A DNA stretch of 64,000 nt from Eucalyptus grandis (GCF_016545825.1 NC_052621.1:2194199-2258198), one strand, 5' to 3'; shown: positions 25,659 through 39,007, counted from the first letter of the stretch. The notes: generated by a model not told the origin, from the sequence alone. A program made the numbers and translations.

Positions 25659-28571
25659 TCATGTGTAAAAGAGCTTTGTGAACAGAAGCTCGTTCCAAGT
25701 ATCTTGAAGGCCGGGCAAGCACCAGTGCACGCAGTCGGCATAGCTCGCCGGGTTGGCCACTTGCTCTGCCGTGAGCGGATGCCACTGCTTCTTGTAGATG
25801 GAGGTGTGCGCATCTCTGCGATAGCTCGAGAGCTGAGTGATGTTGAGGAGCACGATGGGGACTTTGGTCTTGCTGAACACTTCTCCAATCACCCGCATCA
25901 CGCCCTTTCGGCAATCTGAGCCCCAGTAGTTCGGGTCTTCGATGATCGTCGTCTGGTTGTAGCAGTTGCCGCCTGGCTCGCCGCCCCAATCAATACTCCT
26001 GCACGCCACCATGGTGTTTCCAGATATCATTATCGAGATTTAGTTTGACAAATTCATCGTCATGCTACAGAAAATGGATCATCATGTGTTCGTGCAGCAT
26101 TAATACGGATTCCGTTTAGTTTGTACCAAGTTTACATTTATAGCGAATCCAATTCCATTAGCTAAATGCAATGGAAGAAGATAGGGAATTATAACTCACT
26201 TTTGATGTGAAGGTGACATGCTAACAAAGAAGACCCTCGTCTTTTTTGGGTCCATATTCTTTTAGTCCATCTCAACATGCTCTTCAGTCCCATCCTGTAA
26301 GCATCCTCTGTTGACAGCTCCACCACATCCCTCACCTCATCGTCAAATGAACCTTTCCTACAGAAAAGTTAAAGTAAAGCCACAATTAGATCCCCCATTT
26401 CAATTTGATTGGTTTCTAAGGACAGTTAGAAAGAATAAAAAGCAAAGTCGAGCCGCATTCCACAAGAGACGTAAGAGAAATTACAAGACTTTCATCTCCA
26501 AGCCAGTCATCCACCATAGGTAGGTATTGAAAACCATTATGTCGGTTCCTTTCCAATGCTTCCCATGCTTGTTGATCGACCCTTTTCTCACGATCCGATC
26601 AGATATCCTGTGAACTATCGCATCATCCGAATTCGACTCCAGAAGAAACGGTGCCCAGTAGAACTCGATCGTTGCATTGTAATCCTATAACCCAAAAGCA
26701 GAAAATATGCCATGAATAAGAATGCGCCTTAATGCGAGAACATTAGTGATTTTATGTTAAAAATTCGCGGAGCTGGTTTCTCGCCTTGGCAGTGAAAACA
26801 GTGAGAGAACCGAACGTTTCCATTGATTTGGCGCCTTCAGGGATGACCGAATGGAGAAGGCAAACCATGGACACAAACTGTCCCCGATTTAGCGAATCTC
26901 CGACGAACATCATCCTCTTCCCTCTCAGTGTCTCGAGCATTAGTGTGGCATTAAAGCTGCAATCATTATTTTTTCGACAAAGTCATGGAATTTGATCCTC
27001 GGAATCATAAGATGATAGTGGATATTTCTATTCACGAATCAAGTGCTCTCAACCGTAGCATGATGTAGTGCCACAGTAGACAAGTTGCAATCAATGCCTA
27101 AGACCTTGGCCTGGACTACAATTGAAATTGATCGAGTTTATGCAGGAAAACTCCAGGGCTAAAGCTTTCCAAAAAGCAAAAGTCAAGGCCTCAAAAAAGT
27201 CGAGACTTTCTTTCCTTATAAGCGAGGACTTTGACCCTCGCAAACGGATCGAAAAAGGTAAGCAAAAAATAGTTGTAATTATTTATAAGAAAAACAAAAA
27301 TAAAACAAGAGATGCCTAGACGTGCAGTGTGCTCAGCCTGGAGATCTCAATACTCTCTCTTTGGGTCCAATGCGCCAATTAATTAAAACAAGAACTAGGT
27401 GCGCCACGCACGTAGGCACGCGTGTTTGATGATTCTTACAAATGTTGTACGTGGAACTTTTGTAAAATTTTCTCGCGAGGTGTAGATAATTATTAGAAAG
27501 AAGTTCAAAACAATAAAGAAAGTAGAAAGTATGTGAAAGTTAAGAAGAATCTGGAATCTGGAGATGTCAAGCGAAGGGAAATGGTCAATTTCGTGAGAGA
27601 CCCCCCCTCACATTTTTCCTTTTAGAGTAGTAAGTTGAACAAAACAAGGTCGCCAAACAAATTAATTAGCTGGGAAACTGTAAACCCGAATTTGGTTTTT
27701 GTGGACTATGAACAAATCAAACAAGGTGAGATTGCACCTTCTCGATTAATCATTGCTTGAGTTCTATGGACTTTTTTAGGCATGTATCTTTTGAGTAAAG
27801 GAATTTACCTGGGAAGATTACAGCCATCAGGTTGCCATCTCCAGAACTGATACCCCTTATCAGGCCTTCCATGTTCTTGGCAAGTCAACTGAGGCTGAAT
27901 GTATGGACACTCCGATTCTTGGTAATGCGGTCGAGTTGACTCGTCCCTCACCCATCTCCCTCTGAATATGTCGCAACCTTCCTCCAATTTCCCAATGGCG
28001 AACGGCAACGGACGGGCCTCACCACTCTTCGTCTCTATTTAGGGGGAAAAACAAAGAGATTGCCAATGCAATTTGTCGAAGAACTTTTTGAACGTAGAAT
28101 AACTCTTATGCAAGATATATGTTAAACCGCAGCATCTAAAAGTTGTGATCCAACCCTGATACCTCAAACGATGCAAACAGAGTTTAAAAAATGCCCGCTT
28201 ATTCTGAGAATGATCCAACAACTGTATACTTGGTGATCGAAATGATCTGTGCCTATGGAAAACGCAGCTTTTGTATTCTTCCTATGCTCAAATTCTAATG
28301 AAACTTTTGATATTTGCGACTAGGGAATGACTATATCAATAAAGATGATGGAGTAGTCGAATTCGGTCAGCGAGCGTGTCGACTTACCAGTTGTGGACAG
28401 AAGCCAGGTCGAGACGGGGCTGAGCTGGAGCTCTTGGTTGAACATGCACATGAAGTCTTCGCCATAAAGGACTGAGACGAAGAGGATGAAGGCTAATAAT
28501 GTGAAGAGGTACGGAGAGAGACGTGCTTTTCTCAGAACAGAGGGAGAAGATATAGAGATGGGTGGCTTCAT
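25659..28571 (-). pseudogene. TBL33-like: TBL33/ESK1-like xylan O-acetyltransferase, copy A, frameshifted
   Basis: A DUF231/PMR5-type Golgi acetyltransferase that would acetylate xylan. Exons from 5' to 3' are 28571-28388, 28034-27809, 26956-26785, 26684-26485, 26357-26200 and 25998-25659. The N-terminus has a short cytosolic part and one membrane anchor ([20 protein letters not shown]), as in type II Golgi enzymes. The GDS motif ([13 protein letters not shown]) is in exon 3 and the DXXH motif (DCVHW) in exon 6. Exon 5 is 158 nt, against 159 nt in the neighbouring copy B: one base is missing after the codons for RWT (near 26264). This shifts the frame and gives a stop about 30 codons into exon 6, before DXXH. 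Intron 3 starts with GC (donor at 26784-26783) where copy B has GT. Either a recent pseudogene or a sequence error. Repaired length would be 426 residues. Confidence 0.8.
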
Positions 28572-29635
28572 TATCTCGGTCGTCTCTCTCAGACTGCGTG
28601 AGGAAAGCTTCTATTGAAATAGAGCTGAGGCCGATGAGTGGTCACAAGCTTATTGCTTGGGGTTTTGAATGAGTAATGGAATGACACAAGCAATGTCTGT
28701 CCTGGAAATTCATGAGATAATGTCAAAGGGTAATGTTGACCCGACGTGGGTGGGGTTAAATCTCTAGGTTGATTATCTGGGGATTGAACTTGGGTCAGAG
28801 GTTAAGTAAATCTCGATATCAAGTTCACATTTTCTCGCTACAAAAGAAATCTTTTCACGGAACTATGCTCTCCTAAAATGATTGGCCTACTTTTATTACC
28901 ATGGCTTATATTTATAGCTGATATAATATAAGCTTTAATCAAGTAGATGACGGGTGAAGTGGAATGAATAGTTGCCATAAAAAAGGCGAGGGAGTGATGA
29001 AGAAGAATAGTACCTGACTATTGAGCTAAAAGGGAAGCCATGATGTCGCTTGGCTGCTAAGGCAAGATTGCCAAGAAAGATTACCCATCATCATCATTGC
29101 TTTGTATGCAACTATGTAAATACAAACGTGTGATGTTTAAATAAAGATGAAAGGCTTTCGGAGAAGTCACGGTTTTCAATTTGTTTAATCTACAGGTTTT
29201 AGGTGAAGAAATTCCGAAACATTTGGTGATGTTTCAGCATTAAAATGGTTGGCCACTCTTTAACTTGCTTCCTCGCTCCAATAGTCATTCCCAAATGTCA
29301 ATGTTCAGCTCTCAAGCCACGTATATTTAAGTAGGCTTAATAGCGAGATATCAACCAAAATCATAGTCTAGAATTAATGATGTTGACATTAATAAATTAA
29401 CAATGCACCTTCAATCTTAAACTGATTCATGAAATCATTAGGAGCTCTTGAATCTTTTTATGGTGTCTCCTTTGTTTTGCTAATGAGTGGCTGCACATTC
29501 GTTATCAACGATAACACACAATCGACTGGTGAGATTTAGGCTGATTTTATTTCTCTTTCGTTCGCATAATCTTTTTGGTTTATTGGGTTTTCATTGTGCT
29601 CAACTGCAAAATCATTTATAAGTGTTTATGATATG
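28572..29635. other. Upstream region of TBL copy A
   Basis: Probably holds the promoter of the minus-strand TBL copy A. AT-rich, with no recognisable gene. Confidence 0.4.
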
Positions 29636-30100
29636 ACAAAGTACTTAAAAAAAAGTCCTATAACTTATTGTAATTGTGTTAATTCAATCATAAACTATTA
29701 ATTATGCCAATTCAATCCTAAATATTTTTACAATTTGCCAATTGAATCATTCCAACCAATTTTAAAATCACTAACATGGACATTAACGTCCTACATAACA
29801 TGACCAAAGCTAAAGAGGATAATATTTACAATTTCTATAAAAAAAATTAATTTTTAATTTTTTTCTTTCCTTCTTTTATTTCCTTTAAATCTGGCAAGCC
29901 CTTGCCGGTCACAAAGACCTCACCCAAATTTGGACGAGGACCATGTTGCCCATGGCGACCTTGCCAGGGCCATCGTGACCGAGGTTATCGTGGCCTCGTC
30001 CAAATCTAACAAAGGCCAGGACCCTCTCCAGCAGCCAACAAGGGGTTGATGAGTCTCAACCAGTGGTTACAACCCTCTTTGGCCAAAATGAAAGGAAAAA
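29636..30100. mobile_element. Partial MITE of the GGGAAAATTGTCC family
   Basis: The left arm (AAAAAGTCCTATAACTTATT, then repeated CAATTCAATCCTAAA-like phrases) and a GC-rich core with GGCAAGCCCTTGCC resemble the full members nearby. I do not find a matching right terminus, so this looks truncated or rearranged. Confidence 0.5.
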
Positions 30101-30442
30101 AGAAGTTACCATAGCTGAATGCCATGTGATAATCATCTAACCTTGTAATTAATAGCCTCCTAATACAAGTTAAAATTTCTCATTTGTCTTCCTTGGTGTT
30201 ATTATAGTGCTCTCTAATGTCCGGGGTAAAAAAAAAATATGTCAAGGAATTGATTAATAATAAACATTGCCAACACTTAACAAGAAAAAAAAAAGGTAAA
30301 TATTGCCAGCATACAACACTCAGATCCATTAAATTAAAAGAGAAATATAAATATCCATATCTAACATCCTACATTCGCATGAAACAGCATGTGTAAGAAG
30401 TATTGATAGTTGATAATGAACCAAGACCGACTCAATTAAAAT

Positions 30443-31067
30443 GGGAAAAGTGTTAAAGAAGTCATAAACATTTTATTAGTGCCAATTTAGTACTAAACAT
30501 TTTCACTTTGTGCCAATTCAGTCATTTATGGCTAATTTTGGCCGGATTTTGCTAGCTAAGTACCAATCAACTAAAATGACCAATTTGGGCTGATGTTGAC
30601 AATTTTTAATAATTTTTTAATTTTTTTTCTTTCTCCTCCTCCTTCCTCTAGTAAGTCGCCAAACATCAGCGATCGGCCAAAGGCGACAGTCGGCAAGTTG
30701 ACCTCAATCTTGTTGGCCTCTAGCCAGCCTCACCGCCACCGGCGAGGCTCAAGCCCTCGCTAATGGCCTACAATGCTCGCTAGAGGAAGGAGGTCAACCT
30801 CAACCTTGCTTGCCGTTGCCTCTCCGGCTAAAAAAAAAAAAGGAAAAGGAAAAATAAAAATAAATAAAATTCAAAAATTATTTAAAAAATTATTAAAAAT
30901 TGTCTACGTTAACGCCGATTGTACTACATCAATCGACCGTTGTCCAATAAGCAAAATCCAGCCAAAAATGACTGAATTGACACAATATGAAAAGATTTAA
31001 AAATAAATTGACATCAATAAATTGGCATGAATACAAAAGGTTTAGGACTTTTTTGACACTTTTTCCC
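30443..31067. mobile_element. MITE of the GGGAAAATTGTCC family, with perfect 9-bp target duplication
   Basis: The element starts GGGAAAAGTGTTAAAGAAGT and ends ACTTTTTTGACACTTTTTCCC. The two ends are inverted repeats, and the arms stay complementary well beyond them. It is flanked by identical 9-mers AATTAAAAT at 30434-30442 and 31068-31076. A 9-bp duplication is typical of Mutator-like elements. No transposase is encoded, so it is non-autonomous. Confidence 0.88.
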
Positions 31068-31310
31068 AATTAAAATGTGTTGTTATGATGGTCTCACATA
31101 GTTGATTTAATACCAGCCAGGACTCGTGATTTTGAGCAACGGTGTTCAAGTATGCGTGGACTCAATCCATACACATGTTACAAGCGATTATTTTTTTAAA
31201 AACATTTCCATTCATTCATTCACTGCGAAATGAATGGAAGCATAATGTGTGATGGTAAATTTACCCATTTGTACAAAGGTGAAAGACTAAATATTTAAGC
31301 CACATTAGTA

Positions 31311-31983
31311 GGGATAATTGTAAAAAAAGAGTCCTAAATTTATTAAATGAAGACCAATTCAATCTTAAACTTTTCAACTGTACAAATTTAATCTCAAACA
31401 TTTAATTATGTCAATTTAGTCTATAATATTTTAACGATTTATCAATATACTCAATTTTTTTTTTACGATTTGTCAATTTAGTTATTTCGATCAATTTTAG
31501 TTGGAAATTACTTACGTGATAGTCTAATCAATAGACTCGTATGCGGAATGGCCAAGGCCGATGTGAACAAATTTTGTAATTTTTAAATTTACTAAAAAAT
31601 GAATTTTTTAATTTTTTTTCTTTTTTGTTCTTTCTTTTTTTAGTGGCAACTTTGAGCCGGTGAGGGCCATGACGCCCTCACCAGCCTAGAGTTGCAAAAA
31701 AAAAAAAAAAGAAAAGAAAAAAAAAAGAAAAAGAAAACAGCTGGAAAAAACAAAAAAAATCAGAATTTTTTTTAAAAAAATTGACCATGTTAGAGCCGAT
31801 CGTGCCAATAGGACAGTTGGCATTGACTAGATCACTAAGTTAGTGATTTCCGGCCAAAATTAGCTGAAAAGATTAAATTGGTAAATTGTAAAAATGTTTA
31901 AAATTAAATTGATACAATTGAGAAATTCAAAATTGAATTTGGCGTCCTACGAAAAGGTTTGGACTTTTGGGACAATTTTCTCC
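31311..31983. mobile_element. MITE of the GGGAAAATTGTCC family, member 3
   Basis: The left end GGGATAATTGTAAAAAAAGA and right end GACAATTTTCTCC are inverted relatives. Long complementary arms surround a core with A- and T-runs. The flanking 9-mers ACATTAGTA and ACGCAAGTA agree at six of nine positions, consistent with an aged target duplication. Confidence 0.75.
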
Positions 31984-32536
31984 ACGCAAGTATCCATTGG
32001 ACCAACGTGCTTGGATATGAAAAATATCCTAGGCTTCTGTTGGCCAAATAACCCTACCTTATTTGAATGTTGAGCAAAGCAAGGTTCTTTTTTTTTGTCG
32101 GCAATGTATTTGATGCAAAGTCTAGGGACATGCTGTGACCGGAGCCTCCAGATTTGGGTTGATGAAAAGGGTGCAATGCTTCTTTACAGGATAGTATATA
32201 TTGTATTTTTGGATTGAAAGAAAATATTTATATAGACTTGAATTTCCTAAACTCATTTAATTATGTGAAACTCACGCGAGACTCATAAAATCAATAATTG
32301 TAATGCACTTGACTTAATGGATTCAAATCCAAGGAAGAAGTTCCCCAGAAAATGAGGTCCAAACTAAACAAGCAAAAACCTCCAGCTTCTATTATCCCAT
32401 TGCATGTACGAGCAAGCAATCTAGACCTAAATCTTTTGTGAAGGAAAAATTTTCTCCCTTCATACCAAAAATAAATTCAATTTTCTCCAAATCTAACATG
32501 GGACAACACCTTTCACCAACCCCCCGGGAGGGGCTC

Positions 32537-32568
<32 letters not shown>

Positions 32569-32672
32569 CGAACTCATATACTTCACATCAAATTCCATAG
32601 CTATTCCTCTCCCCCAAAGTCGAACTGTACATAAAGCCCATTTCACTCCTCGGTTCCTGCTACTTGGCATCA

Positions 32673-35600
32673 TCAAGGATAAAAGAGCCTCGTGAAGAGA
32701 AGCTCGTTCCAAGTGTCATGAAGGCCAGGCAAGCACCAGTGGACGCAGTCGGCATAGCTCACCGGGTTGGCCAGCTGCTCGGGAGTGAGAGGATTCCACT
32801 GCTTCTTGTGGATGGAGGTGTGCGCGTCTTTGCGGTAGCTCGAGAGCTGAGTGATGTTGAGGACGGTGATGGGGACCTCGGCCTTGCTGAACACTTGTCC
32901 GATCACCCGCATTATGCTTTTTGAGCAATCCGAGCCCCAGTAGTTCGGATCCTCGATCATCGCCGTCTCGTTGTAGCAGTTGCCACCCGGTGCGCCGCCC
33001 CATTCGGTGCTCCTGCGATTAAACATTTTTTTTTTTTTTTTTTGAGAAATCATTGCGAAGATTCAGTCTAGTCCGATGTTTGTAGGACGACTTAAGAAAA
33101 AATGATGGTTTTAATTGTCTCCTCGGCTTCGCAGATTCAATGGGCTCATGTGGATAGAAAATACGAGTCATGAACATGGGGACAGAAAATCAATTCAACA
33201 ATTATAGAGCAAGTCCTGAAATTTGTGATGATAATAAACTTGAATTCTAAAACGTTAGTCTCGTGGATTTAAGTCCTCAAACTTACAATTTTAACGCACT
33301 TGAATCCTTCCGTATTTAAGTGGCTAAAAATGCCACGTGACCTTTTTTTCTATTCTACATGGCTTTAATTAAAAAATGCTACATAGATTTTCCATTCAAA
33401 ATCTGACAAAGCTAACAGAAGGATTAAAATGGACAACTTTAACAAGTTTTAAGACTTAAATGCATGAAACAAAAAATTTAAAATTCAAGCACATTGTAGT
33501 AACAAGAGAAGTGATTGCGTAACAGCCTTTAATATACTATGAGAATAATAATCTATTCAGAACCATAAAAAATCAAATCATAAATAATTATAAATTGTTG
33601 CAAGACCTATTTCGTCAAGAATTTGTAACTCACAATAAACTATTATTTTCAGAGTATGTTAAAGATTGTTATACTAGTAAAGCCCTAGTAACAATGACAA
33701 ATTTCAAGACTCCTAATATAATTGTCCCAAAACTAAAAGAATTTAGGGAAAGTACAAAAATCCACCTCACTTTTAGCCCAATGGTCACTTACATATATAT
33801 ATTTTTTTAAGTATCTACATACATCTAAGCAAAACCCCATATTGAAAAGACCAAATTGCCTCTCTTTGCAAATTCATTTTAGCATCTTGCTTACAATTTG
33901 GGTGGTTTGGTTTTTAGTTGGTCTCGAGTGTTTTAGGGTGGGTGTTTACAATTTGAGAATAGGTTGTTCTTTTTTTTTTTTTTAATGCATTTAAATAAAT
34001 AGGGACACAAGATTAATAGCTGAGAAGGTACAAAGTTATCTCCAAAAGTAAATTCAAGTATGCATTTGATATTTTCAAAAGTGGAGGTATGTAAGTAGTA
34101 ATCAAGTGCAATGTGTCGCATGTTTTTGGTATTTTTCCAAGAATAGGCGGAAATTTATAGGGAATTAGAACTCACTTGGTATGTAAAGGTGACATGGTAA
34201 CAAAGAAGACTCTTGTTTTCTTGGGGTCCATGTTCTTTTGAGTCCATCTCACCATGCTTTTCAACGCTATTCTGTAAGCGTCCTCAGTCGACAGCTCCAC
34301 AAAATCCTTCACCTCATCATCAAATGAACCTTTCCTGCAAAAAGAGGGTAAGAAAAGCCAATTAGATCACTTACACACACACATGCCAAAATCAATAAAA
34401 ACTAGAAAAAATCTTGATGTGAAAGAGAGAAATTACAAGACTTTCATCTTCATGCCGGTCATCCACCACAGATAGGTATTGAACACTATTATATCGACTC
34501 CTTTCCAGTGTTTCCCATGCTTGTTGATCGAACCTTTTCGCACCATCCTATCTGGTACTCGGTGCACTATTGCGTTATCTGAATTTGACTCCAGAAGAAA
34601 TGGCGCCCAATAGAACTCGACTGTTGCATTATAGTCCTGTATATAGAGCGAAATGGAAAGGGTAATTGAACAATGGCTTGATGCCTGAATATCACCAGAC
34701 CCAAATGGATCAGAAGGCCTTATGGCCGAAGTGATTATCTATCTTCAGGTTAAAATCATCATCACATATTCGGGAGTGAAGCATCCGAAAATCATTCTGG
34801 AAAATTTGATCAACTTATTGCGCACACCATATCGCAATCGATAGCCTTCGGATTAGAATACTTCCTCGCTGGTAGTTTATTAACTCCATCTTAAGTAACT
34901 TCTCCGCATTAAACTACTCTAATTTCTATCACTAATCAAATTGTTGGCAGGAGAGAGAGGATGTCGCTTCTCACCTTGGCAGTGAAAACTTGTAGGGAAC
35001 CAAAAGTTTCCATCGATTTAGCACCTTCGGGAATGACTGTTTGGAGAAGACAGACCATTGAAACGAATTGTCCCCTGTTCAAGGAATCTCCAACGAACAT
35101 CATCCTCTTCCCTCTCAGTGTCTCGAGCATTAATGTGGCATTAAAGCTGCAGCAAGAAATTTCATTCTAGCATAAGATCTGCAGCCAGATTTTGCTGAAA
35201 AGGTTATAATTAACAAGGATAATTCGCATGAAGCTCTAATCTTATTCGGATGATATTTGGATAAAAATTGGATTCCTTATGTCGAATGGCGAAGCTTGCA
35301 CATGTAAGTAGGTCAAACGTACATGCATGGAAACGATCCTTCTGAATCTTTTAGACAAAAATAAGACCTTTTGCATGTTCAGGCCAAGTCAGCGTTATAA
35401 CTTATAGACACTTTGACCCTCGTAAACAGATCAAGGCACCCGATTTTAAATTTTCAAGAAGAATAAATAACAAAATCATGCCTAGACGTGCAATGTGGCC
35501 AGCTTAGCATGGATAGTCCTCCCTTCTAGGATCAGACAACGATATGACGAATAAATAATATCCAATGGGCGAATAATGTAAACCAATTATTAAATTTGCA

Positions 35601-36729
35601 TGGAAACTAGGTTATTAAAATGCTTACGGTATAATAACCGGCTATAATGTGCAGACGTCACAACTCATTCATAGATGGTACTTTATTAATTTATAATTCT
35701 ATAGATTAATATGTACATTTCTCCAAAATGGACTAACAAGCAACTCCTACAGCATTATGCAACGTATAATGAATTAGTGTGACGAAATTATTTAAGAAAA
35801 GACCTCAAGAAAAGGGCGATTAATGTACCTGGGAAGAGAGCAACCGTGAGGTTGCCATCTCCAGAACTGATACTCCTTATCAGGCCTTCCATGAGCTTGG
35901 CAAGTCAACTGAGGCTGAATATACGGACACTGTGATTCCTCGTAATGCAGCCGAGTCGACTTGTCCCTCACCCACCTCCCTCTGAATATGTCACAACCTT
36001 CTGCGGCCTCCCCGATCGCGAACGGCAACGCCTCGTCATACTTCTTCTCTGTTTAATTAATCCCATCGAGAACATAAGAAGAAAAATTTCATAAGCAGGT
36101 AGTTGAAAAGCTTTCTCGCAAGTGTTTAAACTATCTGGTGGACATGTATCGATGTGAAGCAGGAGTGAATCCCATAAACAAGAGCAATATGAAGAACACA
36201 AGTTGAAGTAAGATGAATGAGAATATGCGGCATTAGCGGACTCATTGAAAAAAAAAAAAAAAAAACTCGAAATTCGACTCTACATACACGTTGCACCACC
36301 GAGTAATCACCAAGTAATGATGATTTAAACTTTCTCATGCTTAGTCGGGACAGTTTAACGACGGAAACCTTATGACTCGAGCGACAAAAACACTCGGCCA
36401 TCATTGAGATGACCCTGAACAAGTGTTCTTTTCGTAGAAAGACTGTTATCTTCCTTTGCTCACTGGATACGATAAGAGAACGTATGACAAATTGACAAAG
36501 ACGATGGAGAGGTTGAGTTAGGTCAAGAAAAAGCGTATGAAAACTCACCAGTTCTTGATAGGGGTCGGGACAGTTGGAGTTGTTGGCCAAACATGCACAA
36601 GTTCTCGCCGTAGAGGACGGCGACGAACAGAAGGAAGGCTAGAGACACGAAGAGATACGGGGAAAGAGAAGCTTTTCTCAGAGCAGAAGAAGGTGAAGAT
36701 GAAGATGATGCTTTGATCAGTGGCTTCAT
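32673..36729 (-). CDS. TBL33-like: TBL33/ESK1-like xylan O-acetyltransferase, copy B
   Basis: An intact tandem duplicate of copy A. Exons from 5' to 3' are 36729-36549, 36048-35829, 35146-34975, 34636-34437, 34334-34176 and 33012-32673; all phases match and give 423 residues. It has an N-terminal membrane anchor ([20 protein letters not shown]), the PMR5N-type region ([37 protein letters not shown]), the GDS box ([13 protein letters not shown]) and the DXXH box ([20 protein letters not shown]). Enzymes of this clade transfer acetyl groups to xylosyl residues of xylan in the Golgi (family knowledge). Assignment to TBL33 rather than another member of the TBL29/30/31/33 group is from memory of sequence style. 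Introns are GT-AG. Intron 5 (33013-34175) contains A/T-rich repeats. Confidence 0.88.
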
Positions 36730-37091
36730 TCTTGTGTTCTCTCTCTCTCTCTTTCTCCCTCTCTCTCTCTTTGCGACTGACAATAGGGAGGGTGACTTGT
36801 AATAACATGTGACGTGAGTGTTTGAATAAGCGTGGCAATAGTATATACTGGCGATAGAGGTGGAGGAAATAAAATTAATAAAATAAGGAATTTTAAATTA
36901 CGGAAAAGGTGGTTGGCTAACTTGGTTTCCTCTTCGACCAAAAGAAAAAAAAAAACTTGGTTTCCTTCTCTGCGCCTGCTCAGGAAGAGTGACATATTGA
37001 ATCGATGTTAGAGTGGCCGACCCGGGGGAATTTCAGTTTTTTTTTAGTCAAAGAATATTTCTCTTTAAGCTTATGAATTATGAGGCAATTA

Positions 37092-37709
37092 GGGTAAAAA
37101 TTACTAAAAAAGTCCGAATCTCAGTATATAGATGTCAATTCAATTTTGAATATTTTAATTTAATTAATTTAGTTCTAAATCTTTTGAGAATTTGCCAATT
37201 TAATATTTCTAGCCAAAATAAGTCACTGACTTAGACTTTAACTATCACACAGCATTAATGTTGATAATTTTTGCAATTAAAAAAACCATTTTTTTCTTTT
37301 TCTTTTTCTTTTTTCAATATGGCCCTTGTCCAGGGAAGCCCTCGCTCGTGGCCTACAACCTCTATTGGCCCTCGGAAAGGCCCAACAACCAGCAAAGGGA
37401 AACAAAAAGGAAAAATGAGAAAAATTCAGAAAATTTATAATAAAGAAAAAATTGCAAAAACCATCCACATTAGTATAATCATGTCATGTAAAACTGTTGG
37501 CATCCACATCATTGATTTATGGCCAAAATTGGCCGAAAGGCTACCATGGAAAATCACCAAAAAGTTTAGGACATTCCCAATTTGGATTGTTTTAGATGTC
37601 GCGAGCAATATAATAATACTTTATTGTGAAAAAAATTTAGCATATTGAAATGTTTATAACTAAAGTGACAGTCATACGATAAGTTTAAGATTTTTTAGAC
37701 AATTTTCCC
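37092..37709. mobile_element. MITE of the GGGAAAATTGTCC family, member 4
   Basis: The left end GGGTAAAAATTACTAAAAAA and right end TTTTTTAGACAATTTTCCC are inverted relatives of the family termini. Both arms carry family phrases, and the core has GGCCCTTGTCCAGGG. No convincing target duplication is seen. Confidence 0.68.
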
Positions 37710-38429
37710 GTTGATTAAGAGATAAATATATAGTTTCGCACAAACCTCCTGTTCATTTGCTAAAAATCGGATACTGATTTGTGATGGTAATTTGAAGTAG
37801 CGTAAGTAAATCTTCAAAATCCATAGTAACTAAAATTGACTGGCAGTTTTCTTTTCCAGTAACCCATTAGTAGCTTACTAATAAAATCATGATATGATCA
37901 TTCTCAAATCTAGTATCTTGTCGTAGATTACCAAGCGCTTTTAAAAATATGACAATTGGTCGATTAGCTAGTTACTTATCAGTATAATGATTTCACGACA
38001 TTCTCATTAAATGGTAGCTCACCAAGTTGCCAGCTATGCTATTTTGCCAACGAGATTTAGAATTTTAATATATTCTCATATCACGACAAAACTAAACATA
38101 AAACATTACATTTTAATAGTAGCATCAATAATTAGATATCCACCAAACCTCTAATGATACAGTTGCGTACGATTAAATTTAATATTCGCTCAAATAATTT
38201 GCAAAATTAGGAGAACGTCATTTTTTGGTACTCTCTCGTTAGCCCCGTAATGAGTGGTTAAACATTCATAATCAGCTCCTTAATTATCATATTTGTCAAG
38301 GGAGGCTGTCCACATGTGTTGGACATGCTGGAATTATAAGATTAGTAACGTGGCCATTTTATTTAAGAACCCCACGAGACCGCCAACAAAAAGGACAACT
38401 TGTAGTGAGAGACAATGTTGCGCTTAACA

Positions 38430-38430
<1 letters not shown>

Positions 38431-38513
<83 letters not shown>

Positions 38514-38520
38514 CATCATC
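38431..38520. repeat. (ATT)n/(ATC)n compound microsatellite
   Basis: About 60 bases of ATT repeats grade into ATC/ATT units and end with four CATs. A compound trinucleotide repeat. Confidence 0.95.
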
Positions 38521-39007
38521 AAATCGATTTGTGATTGGTATGGCTTGTGAATCTTGTCTCTAAACTATCGTGGCGTGCCCTGTTTCTTTCTTTTCTAACA
38601 GGATTAAAGTAATAGCTTCCGTACCTGCTCGACTTGGACGTTTTAGCTAATATCTCTCAGGGGCTTTATTGAGACTCCTGTTTTCTGTTCTTTCTGTTTT
38701 CAACTGACCCACATGATATAACGAAGAACATCCGCACCTGAAAAGAACATTGTATCAGCAACAATACTTTCACCTTCTGCGTATGGCCTTGACTTCATCT
38801 GAAAGCAATTTCTTCCTTTCACTAATCAAATTCCCGAAGGAAGTTCCTACTGAAAACATAACAACAGCACCCCCTCTGTTTGTTTGAGGGGCAAAGTTCA
38901 TGAGCCACATGATTTCTCTCTTTCCAAATGTGACAAATCGTGGAATTCCTAGCTAGTTTGATGAACACATCATACTTTTTTTTTTCCTTTTAAATGTTGA
39001 AGAGCCC

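Larger units (their letters stand above)
36730..39007. other. Intergenic DNA upstream of TBL copy B
   Basis: Holds the probable promoter of the minus-strand copy B (with a CT-rich leader at about 36737-36773), a MITE at 37092-37709 and an ATT microsatellite at 38431-38520. No gene is recognised. Confidence 0.5.

Noticed and set aside
26311..27319. Plus-strand open frames over the TBL copy A introns and exons
   Set aside because: Shadows of the minus-strand gene or AT-rich intron sequence.
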